Assembly (NCBI GenBank): GCA_049511715.1
Contig: JBEKXU010000011.1
Span: 21,641 to 85,640, forward strand
DNA: 64,000 nucleotides
Direction: 5' to 3'
Origin: JBEKHT01 sp049511715
GTDB taxonomy: Bacteria > Chloroflexota > Anaerolineae > Anaerolineales > RBG-16-64-43
Shown here: in pieces, positions 36,375 through 45,622 of the stretch
How the letters are laid out: the number at the start of each line of letters is the position of its first letter
Numbering within the stretch: position 1 is the first letter of the stretch
Program-made: the position numbers and the translations under genes
Notes under the pieces: model-generated
Told to the model about the DNA's origin: nothing
Databases searched by the model: none
Seen by the model: the letters and a program-made list of their open reading frames with translations, nothing else

Positions 36375-37307
36375 TCAGAGCGCTCGAACCGTCGTGTTGG
36401 CATAGATGCGCTGTACATCCTCAAGATGGCACTCGGCCGTGCCCTCGGTCAGAACGACGGCCGCGCCGGTCGCTGCCGCCCAGCGAAGGGCCTGGGGCCA
36501 CGGGTCGCCAAGTGAAAGACGCCAGGCCAGAGCGGCCGAGACCCCGTCCCCGGCGCCTGCGCCGTTGACCTCCACTTGCAGGGGGCTCGTGGCTAGAAAT
36601 GATCCCTCCGCAGTCACGGCCAGGACGCCTTCCGGTCCAAGCGTGATCACCATGGAGGTCAGGTCATGTTGCTGTCTCAGCCGAGCAACCTCCAGGGCAA
36701 GTGTCGGCAGGGAGGGGCATTGCAGGTCAAAGGTCTCGCCGAACTCGCGCCAGTTCATCTTGACAACCGTGGGCTTGGCCGGAAGGGCGCGCAAGATCGG
36801 GTCGCCTGGGCAATCGATAAGAATCGGCACGCTCGTCTGGCGGGCCATCGTAGTGAGAATGTAATAACCCTCAGCAGGCGCTCCCTCCGCGAGAGATCCC
36901 GCCACGACTACCCACTCGGCCCGGGCTGCGTTCGTGCGGTAGATCCTCAGGAACTTTTCCCACGCCCCGTCGGCCAGCCGAAACCCGGGAATAGTGATGT
37001 GGCTGTGCCGATGATAGAGGCTCTCGACAATGACGTGGGCGATGCGCGTCTCACCCTGGCCCCACACCAGTTCGTACTGCATTGCGCGCCGGTTCATGAC
37101 CTCACGCAAGCGTTCACCGGTCGAACCGGCGGCAAAGGCGAGGGCGAAGTTGGGAACGCCAAGACCCTGAAGCGCAACGGAGGTATCCAGACCCTTCCCG
37201 CCCGCGCACTCCAAGACGCGACTCGGTCGCATCACGGTAGTGGGCCGGAACTCCTCGATGAAGATGACGCGGTCGAGGGCCGAATTCGCCGTGACAGTGA
37301 GGATCAT
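36375..37307 (-). CDS. PfkB-family hexose-phosphate kinase (1-phosphofructokinase/LacC-like)
   Basis: 310-residue kinase of the FruK/LacC branch. It begins ILTVTANSALDRVIFIEEF, a form of the T-x-N-P-A-x-D start of that branch. GGKGLDTSVALQGLG replaces the usual GGKGINVS signature. The catalytic loop is NGAGAGDGVSAAL. It would phosphorylate a sugar-1-phosphate or tagatose-6-phosphate-like substrate, making a bisphosphate for an aldolase. A class II aldolase gene lies directly upstream, which supports that. Confidence 0.85.
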   Translation of the reverse strand: MILTVTANSALDRVIFIEEFRPTTVMRPSRVLECAGGKGLDTSVALQGLGVPNFALAFAAGSTGERLREVMNRRAMQYELVWGQGETRIAHVIVESLYHRHSHITIPGFRLADGAWEKFLRIYRTNAARAEWVVVAGSLAEGAPAEGYYILTTMARQTSVPILIDCPGDPILRALPAKPTVVKMNWREFGETFDLQCPSLPTLALEVARLRQQHDLTSMVITLGPEGVLAVTAEGSFLATSPLQVEVNGAGAGDGVSAALAWRLSLGDPWPQALRWAAATGAAVVLTEGTAECHLEDVQRIYANTTVRAL

Positions 37308-37329
37308 CGTGGCCCTGCGGCAAACAAGG

Positions 37330-37923
37330 TTAGGTCAAGAACTGGCGAGCCAGAATGCACCAGGCGTTCCAGTCGATTCGCTCAAGAGCGTCCAGGGCCG
37401 GTCGCAATCCTTTGCCCGCAACGACGATGCCGTGCTCGGGGATCAGGACTGCCGCTGCTTGCTTTTCTATCAACGCCTCTTTCCCCTTCAGTCCCGCGAC
37501 CACGTTCTCAGCCAGCTGCGCGCTATGCGCGGGGCTCCGGGGAATCACCTCGATTCGCCCGAACTTTCGGGTCGACTCCAGGACAGGATCGATGGGCTTA
37601 CTCCAAGCGCAGAAGGGGAGCACGTGAAAAGGATGCGCATGGATCACCGCTCGAGCTTTGGGAAAGGCGCGATAGATGGCTACGTGGATCTTCGCCTCGC
37701 GGGAGAACTTGGGGTCACTTAGGATCCGCTCGTCGTCCAGGCTGGCCACAAGGATGTCCCCGGGCTCGAGCTGCCAGTGCCACTCGGCGCCGCTGTATCT
37801 GGGGGTGATGTAGATCTGCGTCCCATCGAAGCCGCTGATGTTACCCCCAGCGATATCCGTCAGACGGCGCTCGAACATCCTGCGGCCCACACTTGCAACC
37901 TCTTCGGCTATGGATGGGCTCAT
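37330..37923 (-). CDS. Class II aldolase/fuculose-phosphate aldolase-like
   Basis: 197-residue AraD/FucA-type zinc aldolase. SGFDGTQIYITP and the zinc ligands in HAHPFH (H-x-H) with a later His in IPEHGIVVAGKG; catalytic Glu may lie in SREAKIHVAIYR. It cleaves a phosphorylated sugar retro-aldol fashion. Start at 37923 is chosen: AGGAG stands six bases before it, and the alternative ATG at 37950 lies almost on the transcription start of the promoter at 37961-37988. First gene of the cassette C operon. Confidence 0.85.
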   Translation of the reverse strand: MSPSIAEEVASVGRRMFERRLTDIAGGNISGFDGTQIYITPRYSGAEWHWQLEPGDILVASLDDERILSDPKFSREAKIHVAIYRAFPKARAVIHAHPFHVLPFCAWSKPIDPVLESTRKFGRIEVIPRSPAHSAQLAENVVAGLKGKEALIEKQAAAVLIPEHGIVVAGKGLRPALDALERIDWNAWCILARQFLT

Positions 37924-37960
37924 TTGTTCTCCTGGCGTATCCCTGATCATTGCCTGCCAT

Positions 37961-37988
37961 AGTATAACAAAAAGCTGTCAATTGTCAA
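37961..37988 (-). promoter_or_regulatory. Strong sigma-70 type promoter of the cassette C operon
   Basis: Read on the minus strand: TTGACA (37988-37983), 16 bases, TATACT (37966-37961). The spacer contains a second TTGACA-like repeat seven bases further, so a TTGACAA direct repeat overlaps the promoter and could be a regulator site. Transcription should begin near 37954, leaving a short leader before the start codon at 37923. Confidence 0.7.
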
Positions 37989-37999
37989 AAGCAAAAGTC

Positions 38000-38952
38000 A
38001 GAAAGCACAACTTTGCCAAGCATTCGATCGTGGCAGCGAGGCGGCGGGCAGTCCCGACTTTGGCAAGAAACCACTCGGTATCTGCATGGGTTTCTCTGTC
38101 TCGGGCCTGCATGCGATTTCAATGTCCAAATGCCGGGCCTTCGAAGGAAGGATCGAATTCGCGCAGGCCGCACGCTTTCTCAGAGAGAATTCACAACGCA
38201 AAGAACCGAGTTTTGCCGTCGTCAGGCCATCACCTTTTGACCTCCTCAGCGCCCTGCAGGCTCAAGAATTCGCGACCTCGTCCCATGTTGAAAATTCTGG
38301 ACTCGCTCCCGGCTTCAGGGAAGCAATCGCCCCACCGCATTCGAGTACCGGGGCGCCAGGGTCACACGGGGCGGAGGACTATCTCTTTCCGATGGTTGGC
38401 GCCGAGACGTTGCACTAGTCGCGCTGCGACAAACCCGTCTCTGCAATTCGTCGGACCTGCCACCGCGAGGGCAAAACCAAATACGTGTCCCTTGGCCGCC
38501 TGCGTCTGAAAGGAGCCCAGTAGGCAAGTTCAGTTCTACTTTATTGAACTTGGGTATGTGCACTGTGTGAGGCGACCATGTGCCCTCGCGTACGCATCGT
38601 CGCCTTGGGCGATCGGTCCAGGGGAGAGAAAGAATCGCCAGTCGGGAGGGATGACAGTGCAAGATTGTGAGGAAAAAAACGGCCGCGCGCTTCTCACCGC
38701 CGACCGGTATCCAGGTCGTGGGCAGCGCCTCACAATTGAGGCGGACGGGTCTCTGGTCGTGGCGGCCGTGTAGGACAGCTGGATGGATTGGTTACCCGCC
38801 GCCGCAAAATCCCCCCGATGATCCTCGACCTGAGGCTCGCAATCCCAAAGGGAAGGCGTGAATGGCCTTGCTTCCCACGGGCTGGCGGATGGGGATTACG
38901 ATGGAGGCGGCGAGAAGTGTCGGTTTCGAATCGTTGCGGTTCCATGACAGGG
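38000..38952. other. Long divergent intergenic region
   Basis: About 950 bases between the cassette C promoter and the promoter of the URO-D gene. Short frames on both strands show no family sequence. It contains the palindrome annotated at 38525-38552; otherwise nothing was recognised. Confidence 0.5.
38525..38552. repeat. 8-bp perfect inverted repeat in intergenic DNA
   Basis: CAAGTTCA and TGAACTTG are separated by 12 bases in A/T-richer sequence. Arms about 20 bases apart centre to centre suit a dimeric regulator on two helical turns. No gene start lies close. Confidence 0.45.
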
Positions 38953-38981
38953 TTGAGCAAAAGCCCAAATGGTCCTAGAAT
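38953..38981 (+). promoter_or_regulatory. Probable sigma-70 promoter of the URO-D-like gene
   Basis: TTGAGC (38953-38958), 17 bases, TAGAAT (38976-38981). The start codon at 39008 lies 26 bases downstream, giving a leader of about 20 bases with GGAG in it. Confidence 0.5.
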
Positions 38982-39007
38982 CGCAGTCAATCATGGAGTC
39001 AGAAGGA

Positions 39008-40144
39008 ATGAACCCACGCCAAAGAGTTATCACTGCTCTGAACCATCAGGAACCGGACATGGTACCGATTGATCTTGGATCAACCGAGAATACGACAATT
39101 TGCCGGATTGCCTATATTAATCTTCGAGAATTCCTGAATCTAGGACCTGATCCATCGCCCTACGTCATCAACCGTCAAATGGATTCTGTGTTTCCTCAGG
39201 AAGACCTTCTGCACGAGTATCAAGTCGACTTTCGCCCGGTCAAACCGTCTTCGTCGTGGAAGGCAAGGACGAGAGAAATGCCAGACGATAGCTTCTACGA
39301 CGAGTACAGCATTCGTTGGAGAAAGGCTTCCTACTATTATGATATGGTCGAACATCCCTTGGCACGAAGTACCCTAGCGGACCTGCCCAAGGCAACTTTC
39401 GCCGACCCCTATGCTCGAGGCAGGGTGGAAGGGATAAGGGCGCAGGCTCAATGGCTGTACGAGAATACGGACTTTGCCTTGGTGGTTGGACATATCGCCT
39501 GGGGACCTTTTGAGATGTGTTGTAGTCTAAGAGGCTACGAGCAATTCCTGGTGGACCTTTACGACGACACTCGGTATGCAGAAGCGCTGCTAGACAAGAC
39601 CCTAGAATCGGCAATCGGATTCTGGGACGTGTATCTGCGTGAAGTAGGCGAATTCGTTCAAGTAGTATGCCAAGGCGACGATTTGGGCACACAGACAGGG
39701 CCTTGGATTTCCCCAGAGATGTATCGGAGATTCATCAAGCCTCGCCACAAACAGCTTTTCGATTTCATCCATTCAAAGACCAAAGCGAGGACCTTCCTGC
39801 ACAGCTGCGGATCCGTGTACGATCTCATCCCAGACTTCATTGATGCAGGTGTTGAGATTCTCAGCCCCGTTCAACGAAGTGCGGCAAAGATGGACCTCGG
39901 AAGGTTGAAGCGGGAATTCGGAAAAGACATCTGCTTCTGGGGTGGAGGGATTGATACTCAACACGTTCTCCCCAATGCAACCCTAGATGAAATCAGGGAT
40001 CATGTTGGCCAGACATTTGATGTGATGGCGCCTGGAGGGGGGTGGGTTTTTGTTCCAGTGCACAATATCCAGGCAGATATTGCACCGGAAAGAGTTCAAG
40101 CGGTCTATGAAACCGCTCTCAAGAAAAGGAAGTATCGCGCGTAA
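39008..40144 (+). CDS. Uroporphyrinogen decarboxylase-like (MtaA-type) methyltransferase
   Basis: 378-residue URO-D superfamily protein. The C-terminal half holds the zinc motif H-x-C as FLHSCGSVYDLIPDF, followed by GVEILSPVQ, and FWGGGIDTQHVLPN, which mark the methylcobalamin:thiol methyltransferase branch rather than the haem enzyme. It would move a methyl group to or from a corrinoid protein. ATG at 39008 has GGAG nine bases upstream; 38993 is an alternative. A dead corrinoid-protein gene lies at 41990-42535, which supports a former methyltransfer system. Confidence 0.82.
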   Translation: MNPRQRVITALNHQEPDMVPIDLGSTENTTICRIAYINLREFLNLGPDPSPYVINRQMDSVFPQEDLLHEYQVDFRPVKPSSSWKARTREMPDDSFYDEYSIRWRKASYYYDMVEHPLARSTLADLPKATFADPYARGRVEGIRAQAQWLYENTDFALVVGHIAWGPFEMCCSLRGYEQFLVDLYDDTRYAEALLDKTLESAIGFWDVYLREVGEFVQVVCQGDDLGTQTGPWISPEMYRRFIKPRHKQLFDFIHSKTKARTFLHSCGSVYDLIPDFIDAGVEILSPVQRSAAKMDLGRLKREFGKDICFWGGGIDTQHVLPNATLDEIRDHVGQTFDVMAPGGGWVFVPVHNIQADIAPERVQAVYETALKKRKYRA

Positions 40145-40778
40145 TCATGATCCGTGCCTTCGAAAGGTGTCCTGACCATTGATAGGCATGCCTGGCTTGA
40201 GGCAGGAATCATGATTGTCCGGCCCCCCTCGGGGCCGGTGCATTGCTTGGGAGGGTCAGCCACCGGGAAGACAGGCAATATGGTTGGGCCCAGGGTGCCT
40301 GGCAACTTGGCGGATCTGGCGCGGATCAATGCGGAGCTGATGCGCTGCAGTAACGGTCCAGCGCGGGTTACATTCGGGGCAACATCAATGAAAGCGCTGG
40401 TGTGCGCAGCAAAGCCTGGGCGAGCCAACCGGTGGAAGTCCGGTCAAGGTGGGGTCGCGGCGCCAGAAGCGTTCGCCAAAGGACATGCGACTCGGCAGAG
40501 AAGTGACGAACACGAAGGATGATCAGCAAGTAAGGGTCACTCTACGTCACTGCGCTTTAGGAGGTCGTCTTCTTCGGGAAGGGAAGGCCGGCGAACATAG
40601 GATTCAAGGAATATCGCTGCCCTGCAATCACTGCGTAACCTGGTGGGGCGAAGCGGCCCCCCGAGCTGGACTTGACATCGCATTTGTCCTGACCCCGGAG
40701 AGTGATGGCCCTTGCGAGCTGGTTCTGCGCGAGTAGGCGGCCGCGAAGCTGATCGAATTGATAGAGGAGACAGCTCGA
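40145..40778 (+). other. Region without recognised gene
   Basis: About 630 bases. A frame from 40154 to 40522 is open (122 codons) with a stretch NLADLARINAELMRC that looks protein-like, but I recognise no family and see no ribosome site. It may be another decayed gene. Confidence 0.35.
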
Positions 40779-41471
40779 ATGGACCGGAGAAGCCATGTTG
40801 CGGTGGTTCATACCAGCTTTGTCCTTCTGGATGTTCTGAACCGCCAACTGGACCGTTACCTGCCTGATGTCAAACGAACCCACATCGTCGAACACAGCAT
40901 CCTCCAGGATGTTCTTGACGCGGGCAGAGTTACGGCAGATGTGACGCGCCGGATGCTGGGGTACTTCGCCCTTGCGGAGGCTAGCGGGGCCGACGTGATC
41001 CTGAACGCCTGCTCCTCGGTGGGCGAGACCGTAGATATCGCGCGCGCTTTCATTCGTGTCCCGATTGTCAAGATCGATGAGGCTATGGTTGCAGAGGCTA
41101 TCCGAAGCGGGCCGCGGATCGGGGTTGTGGCGACTCTTTCGACAACTCTGGATCCCACCTGCCGTCTAATTGAACGAGAGGCCGAAAAGAGTGGCACGAA
41201 GATCAAGCTGACGCGGGTGCTATGCGAGGGTGCGTTCGAAGCGCTCACGAGCGGCGCAGCACAACGACACGACCAACTGGTAACGGAAAAGCTAGTCGAC
41301 CTCAGCCCGAAAGTGGATGTTATCGTCTTGGCCCAGGCGTCCATGGCACATCTGGTTGACGCCTTGCCGAAAGGAGCGGTACGGGCCCCGATTCTTTCCA
41401 GTCCGGAGCGCGCCGTGCGTCATGTGAAGTCTGTGCTCGAGGAAGTCGTCGCGAAGAACAGACGAGGATGA
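40779..41471 (+). CDS. Asp/Glu/hydantoin racemase-family protein
   Basis: 230-residue protein of the aspartate/glutamate racemase superfamily. The first catalytic Cys is in VILNACSSVGE; the second Cys position reads VIVLAQASMAH without Cys, as in several uncharacterised members. Start at 40779 is preceded by GAGGAG nine bases upstream. Without the second Cys it may be an isomerase or decarboxylase rather than a true racemase. Confidence 0.75.
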   Translation: MDRRSHVAVVHTSFVLLDVLNRQLDRYLPDVKRTHIVEHSILQDVLDAGRVTADVTRRMLGYFALAEASGADVILNACSSVGETVDIARAFIRVPIVKIDEAMVAEAIRSGPRIGVVATLSTTLDPTCRLIEREAEKSGTKIKLTRVLCEGAFEALTSGAAQRHDQLVTEKLVDLSPKVDVIVLAQASMAHLVDALPKGAVRAPILSSPERAVRHVKSVLEEVVAKNRRG

Positions 41472-41662
41472 AGGGATTCCTCCCAAAGAGGGTCCTGCCC
41501 GGATAGTTGATGAGACCAGAGGGTTCGAAGGGCAAGTCTTTGTGCCAATATGATAGTCCGAGGCTGGTCGATGCTTAATCAGGAACTGCCGAAGCTCGTG
41601 GCAACCGCTGCGGTAGAAAGGACTGGCTGGTTGTCGTGACAGCATGCCATCCTGAGACGCTG

Positions 41663-41776
41663 GTGAATGAGTTTGAGCTCGCCGCGGGCGCTATTCGTCG
41701 CGACATCATCCAGATGATTGCGGTGGCAGGCTCGGGTCACCCCGTCGCCTCCCCATCAGGGCCTGACCAGCCGTAG
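41663..41776 (+). pseudogene. Transketolase N-terminal scrap
   Basis: A 37-codon plus-strand frame from GTG reads VNEFELAAGAIRRDIIQMIA then VAGSGHP, the unmistakable start of a split transketolase N subunit, and then degenerates to a stop. Beyond it no further transketolase sequence is certain. The family relation is with the subunit at the window start, not with the different transketolase at 43840. Confidence 0.65.
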
Positions 41777-41989
41777 CCCCTTCCTTGTCGGGGTCGCGAA
41801 GTTCAGCTCGCACTCTTGTCGCACGCCTGCAATGCCCTTCTCTGGGTTGGACTTGGACCTTCAACCTCCTCCTTGAACCTTGTGAGGAATGGGCCGCCGA
41901 GTAGGACGGCACACCACTAAACAACACACAGCGGGGCAGAATCGCCTAGGTAAGACTGGCGCAGGAAAGAACGTAGCCTTTGGGCATCT

Positions 41990-42535
41990 CGAGCGAGCGG
42001 AGACCCACGTGGGGTAGGGGGCCTCGGAAGGACGAGAGCCGCCTGTGTCAGCGGAGGCCTCCTCGATATCCATCGGCCAGGGAGGTGGAAGGTCGTCCAC
42101 ACACCCGGACCCTCATGACTTTCGCCACAAGAATCGGGGTCACTCAAAGGCCGCGCCTTGTGGAAGGGGGCAAAAAGACGAGGAATAGGGTTGTGATCGG
42201 TGAGGTCTAGGGGGACATGCCAGACACCGGCAAGAACTGGATGGGGATGAATTCACTGGGTACCGAGTTCGGAGTCATCGACTAGGGAGCGGATGGGCAC
42301 CGACGAAGTTCACTGAGGTGGTTCGGTACAGCAGCGCTGGAATGGTCGGGATGTTAGCGTTGCTTTCGTCAATCATGCGCAAGATGAGGTGGGCAGTCGA
42401 GCCGCTAAAGGAGATGGGGTTCCGGGACAAGGTGAAGGGCGTGGTTGGGGGAGCGTCCCTGACCGCGACGTTCGGGCCGGAGATTGGGCCGGATGGACGC
42501 GCCCGATGCAAGTCGCGGAGTTGCGCTGGCTAATT
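41990..42535 (+). pseudogene. Corrinoid (B12-binding) protein remnant, MtbC/MtaC-like
   Basis: Plus strand. An in-frame stretch near 42150-42290 reads RLVEGGKKTRNRVVIGEV, stop, GDMPDTGKNWMGMNS, then EFGVID, stop, GAD. This matches the cobalamin-binding signature G-D-x-H-D-I-G-K-N with Pro replacing the cobalt-ligand His. After a frameshift, 42318-42533 reads VGMLALLSSIMRKMRWAVEP and KEMGFRDKVKGVVGGAS, the end of the same fold. Two stops, one frameshift and loss of the His mean it is dead. It would have been the partner of the URO-D-like methyltransferase. Confidence 0.7.
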
Positions 42536-42790
42536 AGCTGGTTTGGGACCCCTTCGGGCATTCCCCATCCTTTAGCTATTGCAGAATCGGACGAAGGGAG
42601 ATCCTTGGCAATTATCAGTTCCTGCACATTCAACAAGAGTGTCTGACTTGAATTTATCCTGGCCATTGCTGATCGGCCCCTCATTTGTTCAGGCCAAATG
42701 CATGGCTCGGCTGCCGCTGATTGAGATTGGCGAATTCGGGCATTTTGTTGATCCAAAGTCAGAAGCCATTCTCGCCTTGAGGAGTGACCT

Positions 42791-43708
42791 ATGGACAAAC
42801 ACTGGAACAACTTTTGCACGATGAGTATCGTCCATTTCATGGCGTACCCAAAGTGCATTAATGGAGAGGCTCCCATTGCCGAGAGCGTGAGCAAGATCGC
42901 GGAGGATCCTTTCTTTGGCGGCATCGAAGTCACCTGGATCAAGGACCCAGCAGAACGCGAGGCCACGAAGAGTGTAATCGCAGCAGCTCACATCCAAGTT
43001 GGCTATGGGGCCCAGCCAGCGGTTCTATTGGGCAAGCTCAATCTCAACAGCTTGGACGAGGGCCAGCGCAAAGCAGCGGTTATAGGGTTCAAGAAACGCA
43101 TAAACGAAGCGGCTGAGATGGGTGCTAAGCGGATCGCCTTCCTTTCGGGGAAGGACCCAGGGGAGAAGGATCGCGGCGCAGCGGTGAAAGCCCTGGTCAA
43201 GTCGGTCAAGGAGCTGTGTGCCTACGGGCTTGAGAAGGGAATCGCGCTGACCTGTGAGACCTTCGACCGCGACGTCGACAAGAAGGCTCTCATCGGGCCC
43301 AGCGCGCTGGCCGCCGAGTTTGCTGCTCAGGTCCGCGGCGATTACCCTGAGTTCGGCCTGATGTACGACCTGAGCCACCAGCCGCTCCTAGGGGAAAAGT
43401 CCGAGGATGCCCTGATGCAGCTCAAGGAGTACCTGGTGCACATTCACGTTGGGAACTGCGTGGTTACCCCCGGTGTGCTCGGGTATGGCGACCTGCACCC
43501 ACGCTTTGGCTGGCCCGGAGGCAGCAATGATGTCCCTGAGTTGGCTGAGTTTATCCGGGCCCTCTTCAAGGTTGGATATCTGAGGGAAGGCAAGAAAGAA
43601 CGTCCCTGGGTGGGCTTCGAGGTAAAGCCCCAGAGTCCTGACGAGACCCCCGAACAGGTCATCGCCGGGACCAAACGCGCCTGGCAAGAAGCCTGGGCGC
43701 TGGCCTAA
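42791..43708 (+). CDS. Sugar-phosphate isomerase/epimerase-like TIM barrel
   Basis: 305-residue xylose-isomerase-like barrel. Metal-ligand strands: TCETFDRD (Glu), LMYDLSHQ (Asp, His), HIHVGN (His) and GFEVKP (Glu). YGDLHPRFGWPGGSND is a distinctive loop. Start at 42791 follows GAGGAG. It probably isomerises or epimerises a sugar or polyol-derived ketose; the exact substrate is unknown. It is isolated among pseudogenes but appears intact. Confidence 0.82.
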   Translation: MDKHWNNFCTMSIVHFMAYPKCINGEAPIAESVSKIAEDPFFGGIEVTWIKDPAEREATKSVIAAAHIQVGYGAQPAVLLGKLNLNSLDEGQRKAAVIGFKKRINEAAEMGAKRIAFLSGKDPGEKDRGAAVKALVKSVKELCAYGLEKGIALTCETFDRDVDKKALIGPSALAAEFAAQVRGDYPEFGLMYDLSHQPLLGEKSEDALMQLKEYLVHIHVGNCVVTPGVLGYGDLHPRFGWPGGSNDVPELAEFIRALFKVGYLREGKKERPWVGFEVKPQSPDETPEQVIAGTKRAWQEAWALA

Positions 43709-43839
43709 CATCGAGAGCGGTCAGGGGTCGTCCATGGCCCCGGCCCCGGAAGCCTTTTGGCTGTTCCAAGCTGTCGTTCAGAGCATTTGAGTGCTTGAGT
43801 TGAGACGGGGCACTTCTAGTGCCAATCAGGGAGAGCCAA

Positions 43840-44410
43840 ATGGATCGAGCACGATAAGAACAGATTGCCCTCACGTATGGCGAGCTTGTCCCGAACTTTG
43901 CAAACTGGGAGAAGACCAAGGACCTGGTCGATCAGCTGGTTGACCTGATGCTTAATTACCGCCAAAGCGGCCGCCCTGGGGGATCGCGTTCGAAAGTCCA
44001 TGCGCTTCTGGTCACGCTGCTTAGCGGGGTCATGCGCTGGGATATTCGCCACCCGGAAAAGCTTTTTGGGGATCGGTTCGTCCTGGTAGCCGGACACACC
44101 ATCCCTCTCATCTATGCGACGCTGGCGGTCTTCAACCAAGCGCTATGCGTCAAGCTCAAGCAGACAGGAGATGAACGCTATGCGGTCCCCAGGGCGGAGG
44201 AGCGAGCGCTCACCTGGGAAGGTCTGCTCAAGTTTCGTCGGCGGGGCGGCCTTTCCTGGCTTGCTGAGATGGAGGGCAAGACCCTGTTCCTCAAGTTCAA
44301 CACCGGGCCGTCCGGGCACGGTGGGCCAGCCGCGGTGGGAGAAGCGCTGGCCCTCAAGCGAGCAGGCGCGCGAGGGGTGACGGTATTTGCCCTGGAGGGG
44401 GAAGGCTGGG
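43840..44410 (+). pseudogene. Transketolase, truncated with early stop
   Basis: From ATG 43840 the frame reads MDRAR, TAA, then EQIALTYGELVPNFANWEK and continues well as a transketolase-like N terminus: DLMLNYRQSGRPGGSRSK, HPEKLFGDRFVLVAGHTIP, EMEGKTLFLKFNTGPSGHG, VTVFALEGEG. Homology stops abruptly at about 44410, just before a recombinase remnant, so roughly 190 of the usual 600-800 codons are left. The early stop plus truncation make it a pseudogene. It belongs to a different transketolase subgroup from the split subunit at 2-397. Confidence 0.75.
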
Positions 44411-44461
44411 CTCAAGAGTCTATTTCTGTGTCAGCGCATAGACGTGTCCATGTGACCTTCC

Positions 44462-45355
44462 TCAGAGCCACGAGTCGAGCCCGTGTGCCGAGTGTGAATT
44501 GAGCAGATCTGCGTCGAGCATCTGACAGTAGTTGTTCGTCATGGCGATGTCGGCGTGACCCATGAGTCTCTGCAGGCTCAGGATGTCCATGCCGCTCCTC
44601 AGCGACATGAGAGCGAATGTCCTCCGTAGAGCGTGAGGAGTTGCAAACACCCCACCTTAGCCCCCAGGTGCTTCACGAGATGCGATAGCCAGCACGGGGT
44701 CAGGCGTTTCCCTCCGCGACCCAGGATCAACGGAGTCTTAGCCGTCGGCAACGGCTTGATGGTCCTGCGATAGCGGAGCAGAGCTCGCATGGTCTGAGCT
44801 CCGATCCCCGTCGTGCGGTCCTTCTGACCCTTGCCGGCCCTCACCCTGAGCTCCCCCGTTTCTGGGTTCACGTCCCCCCAGTTCAGAATGCAGAGCTCCG
44901 AGCAGCGGATCCCACTGTCAACGAACAGCAAGACGATCGCCCTCTTCCGGACATCGGAGGCGTCCAGAATCCGGCGGACCGCCTAGGGCTCCAGAGAGCG
45001 CAGGCGCCGCCTCTCTAGGCGGGGCATGGCGAACCTGACGAGCTCCGTGCATGTACCCCTTGTCGTGAAGGAACCTCACGAAAGTCCGCCCGCCTCTCGC
45101 CCGGGCGTGAAGTGACATGTCTTTCAGTCGATCGGCTTGCGGGCCGATCCCCTTCCGGACCCGGGCAGCGGCCACTTCTTTCGGATCCGTGAAGTTGCGG
45201 AGCTGGAGCCAGGTGACGAACGTGCCGGCGCTGTACCAGTAGTAAGTGAGCGTCGACGGTGTCCATCGCATGGCCCGACGGCGGAGGTAGAAATCTTCGA
45301 GGGCGGTTTGGAGCGGGGACAGTTCCAGGTTGACAGACTCAACCTGCCGAAGCAT
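44462..45355 (-). pseudogene. Tyrosine recombinase/integrase, broken into three frames
   Basis: Minus strand. The N-terminal core-binding part (from 45355) reads ALEDFYLRRRAMRWTPSTLT and RTFVRFLHDKGY. The catalytic domain follows in another frame after a stop: LFVDSGIRCSELCILNWGD contains the first catalytic Arg. A third frame (44650-44462) holds TPHALRRTFALMSLRSG and MGHADIAMTNNY, with the H-x-x-R pair, the late His and the likely nucleophile Tyr. It probably belonged to an integrated element; the truncated transketolase next to it could mark an integration edge. Confidence 0.75.
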
Positions 45356-45622
45356 TTGCTGTTGCGAAATCGGAGAACCTCCTATCGCTGTCCTCGGGCA
45401 GGTGAATGGAGCATCTCCTTGAGAGTGTTCTCCTGGAAACCAGCCCAATCTGGAAACTGACTTCCGGGCAGGTGGGCCGTGTGGAGCTCCAACCCACAAC
45501 CTCGTGCTGAAGAGGCACTTCATGCCAGGCCGGATAGCAGTTCTGCCGGGGCATCGAGTAGGTGCAAATGTGCTGACAATTTCTGGGCACTTCAGGCATC
45601 ATCATGGTATGAGAGGATACCC

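Noticed and set aside
36666..37808. 380-codon open frame on the plus strand
   Set aside because: Antisense to the PfkB kinase and class II aldolase genes; no motif or ribosome site.
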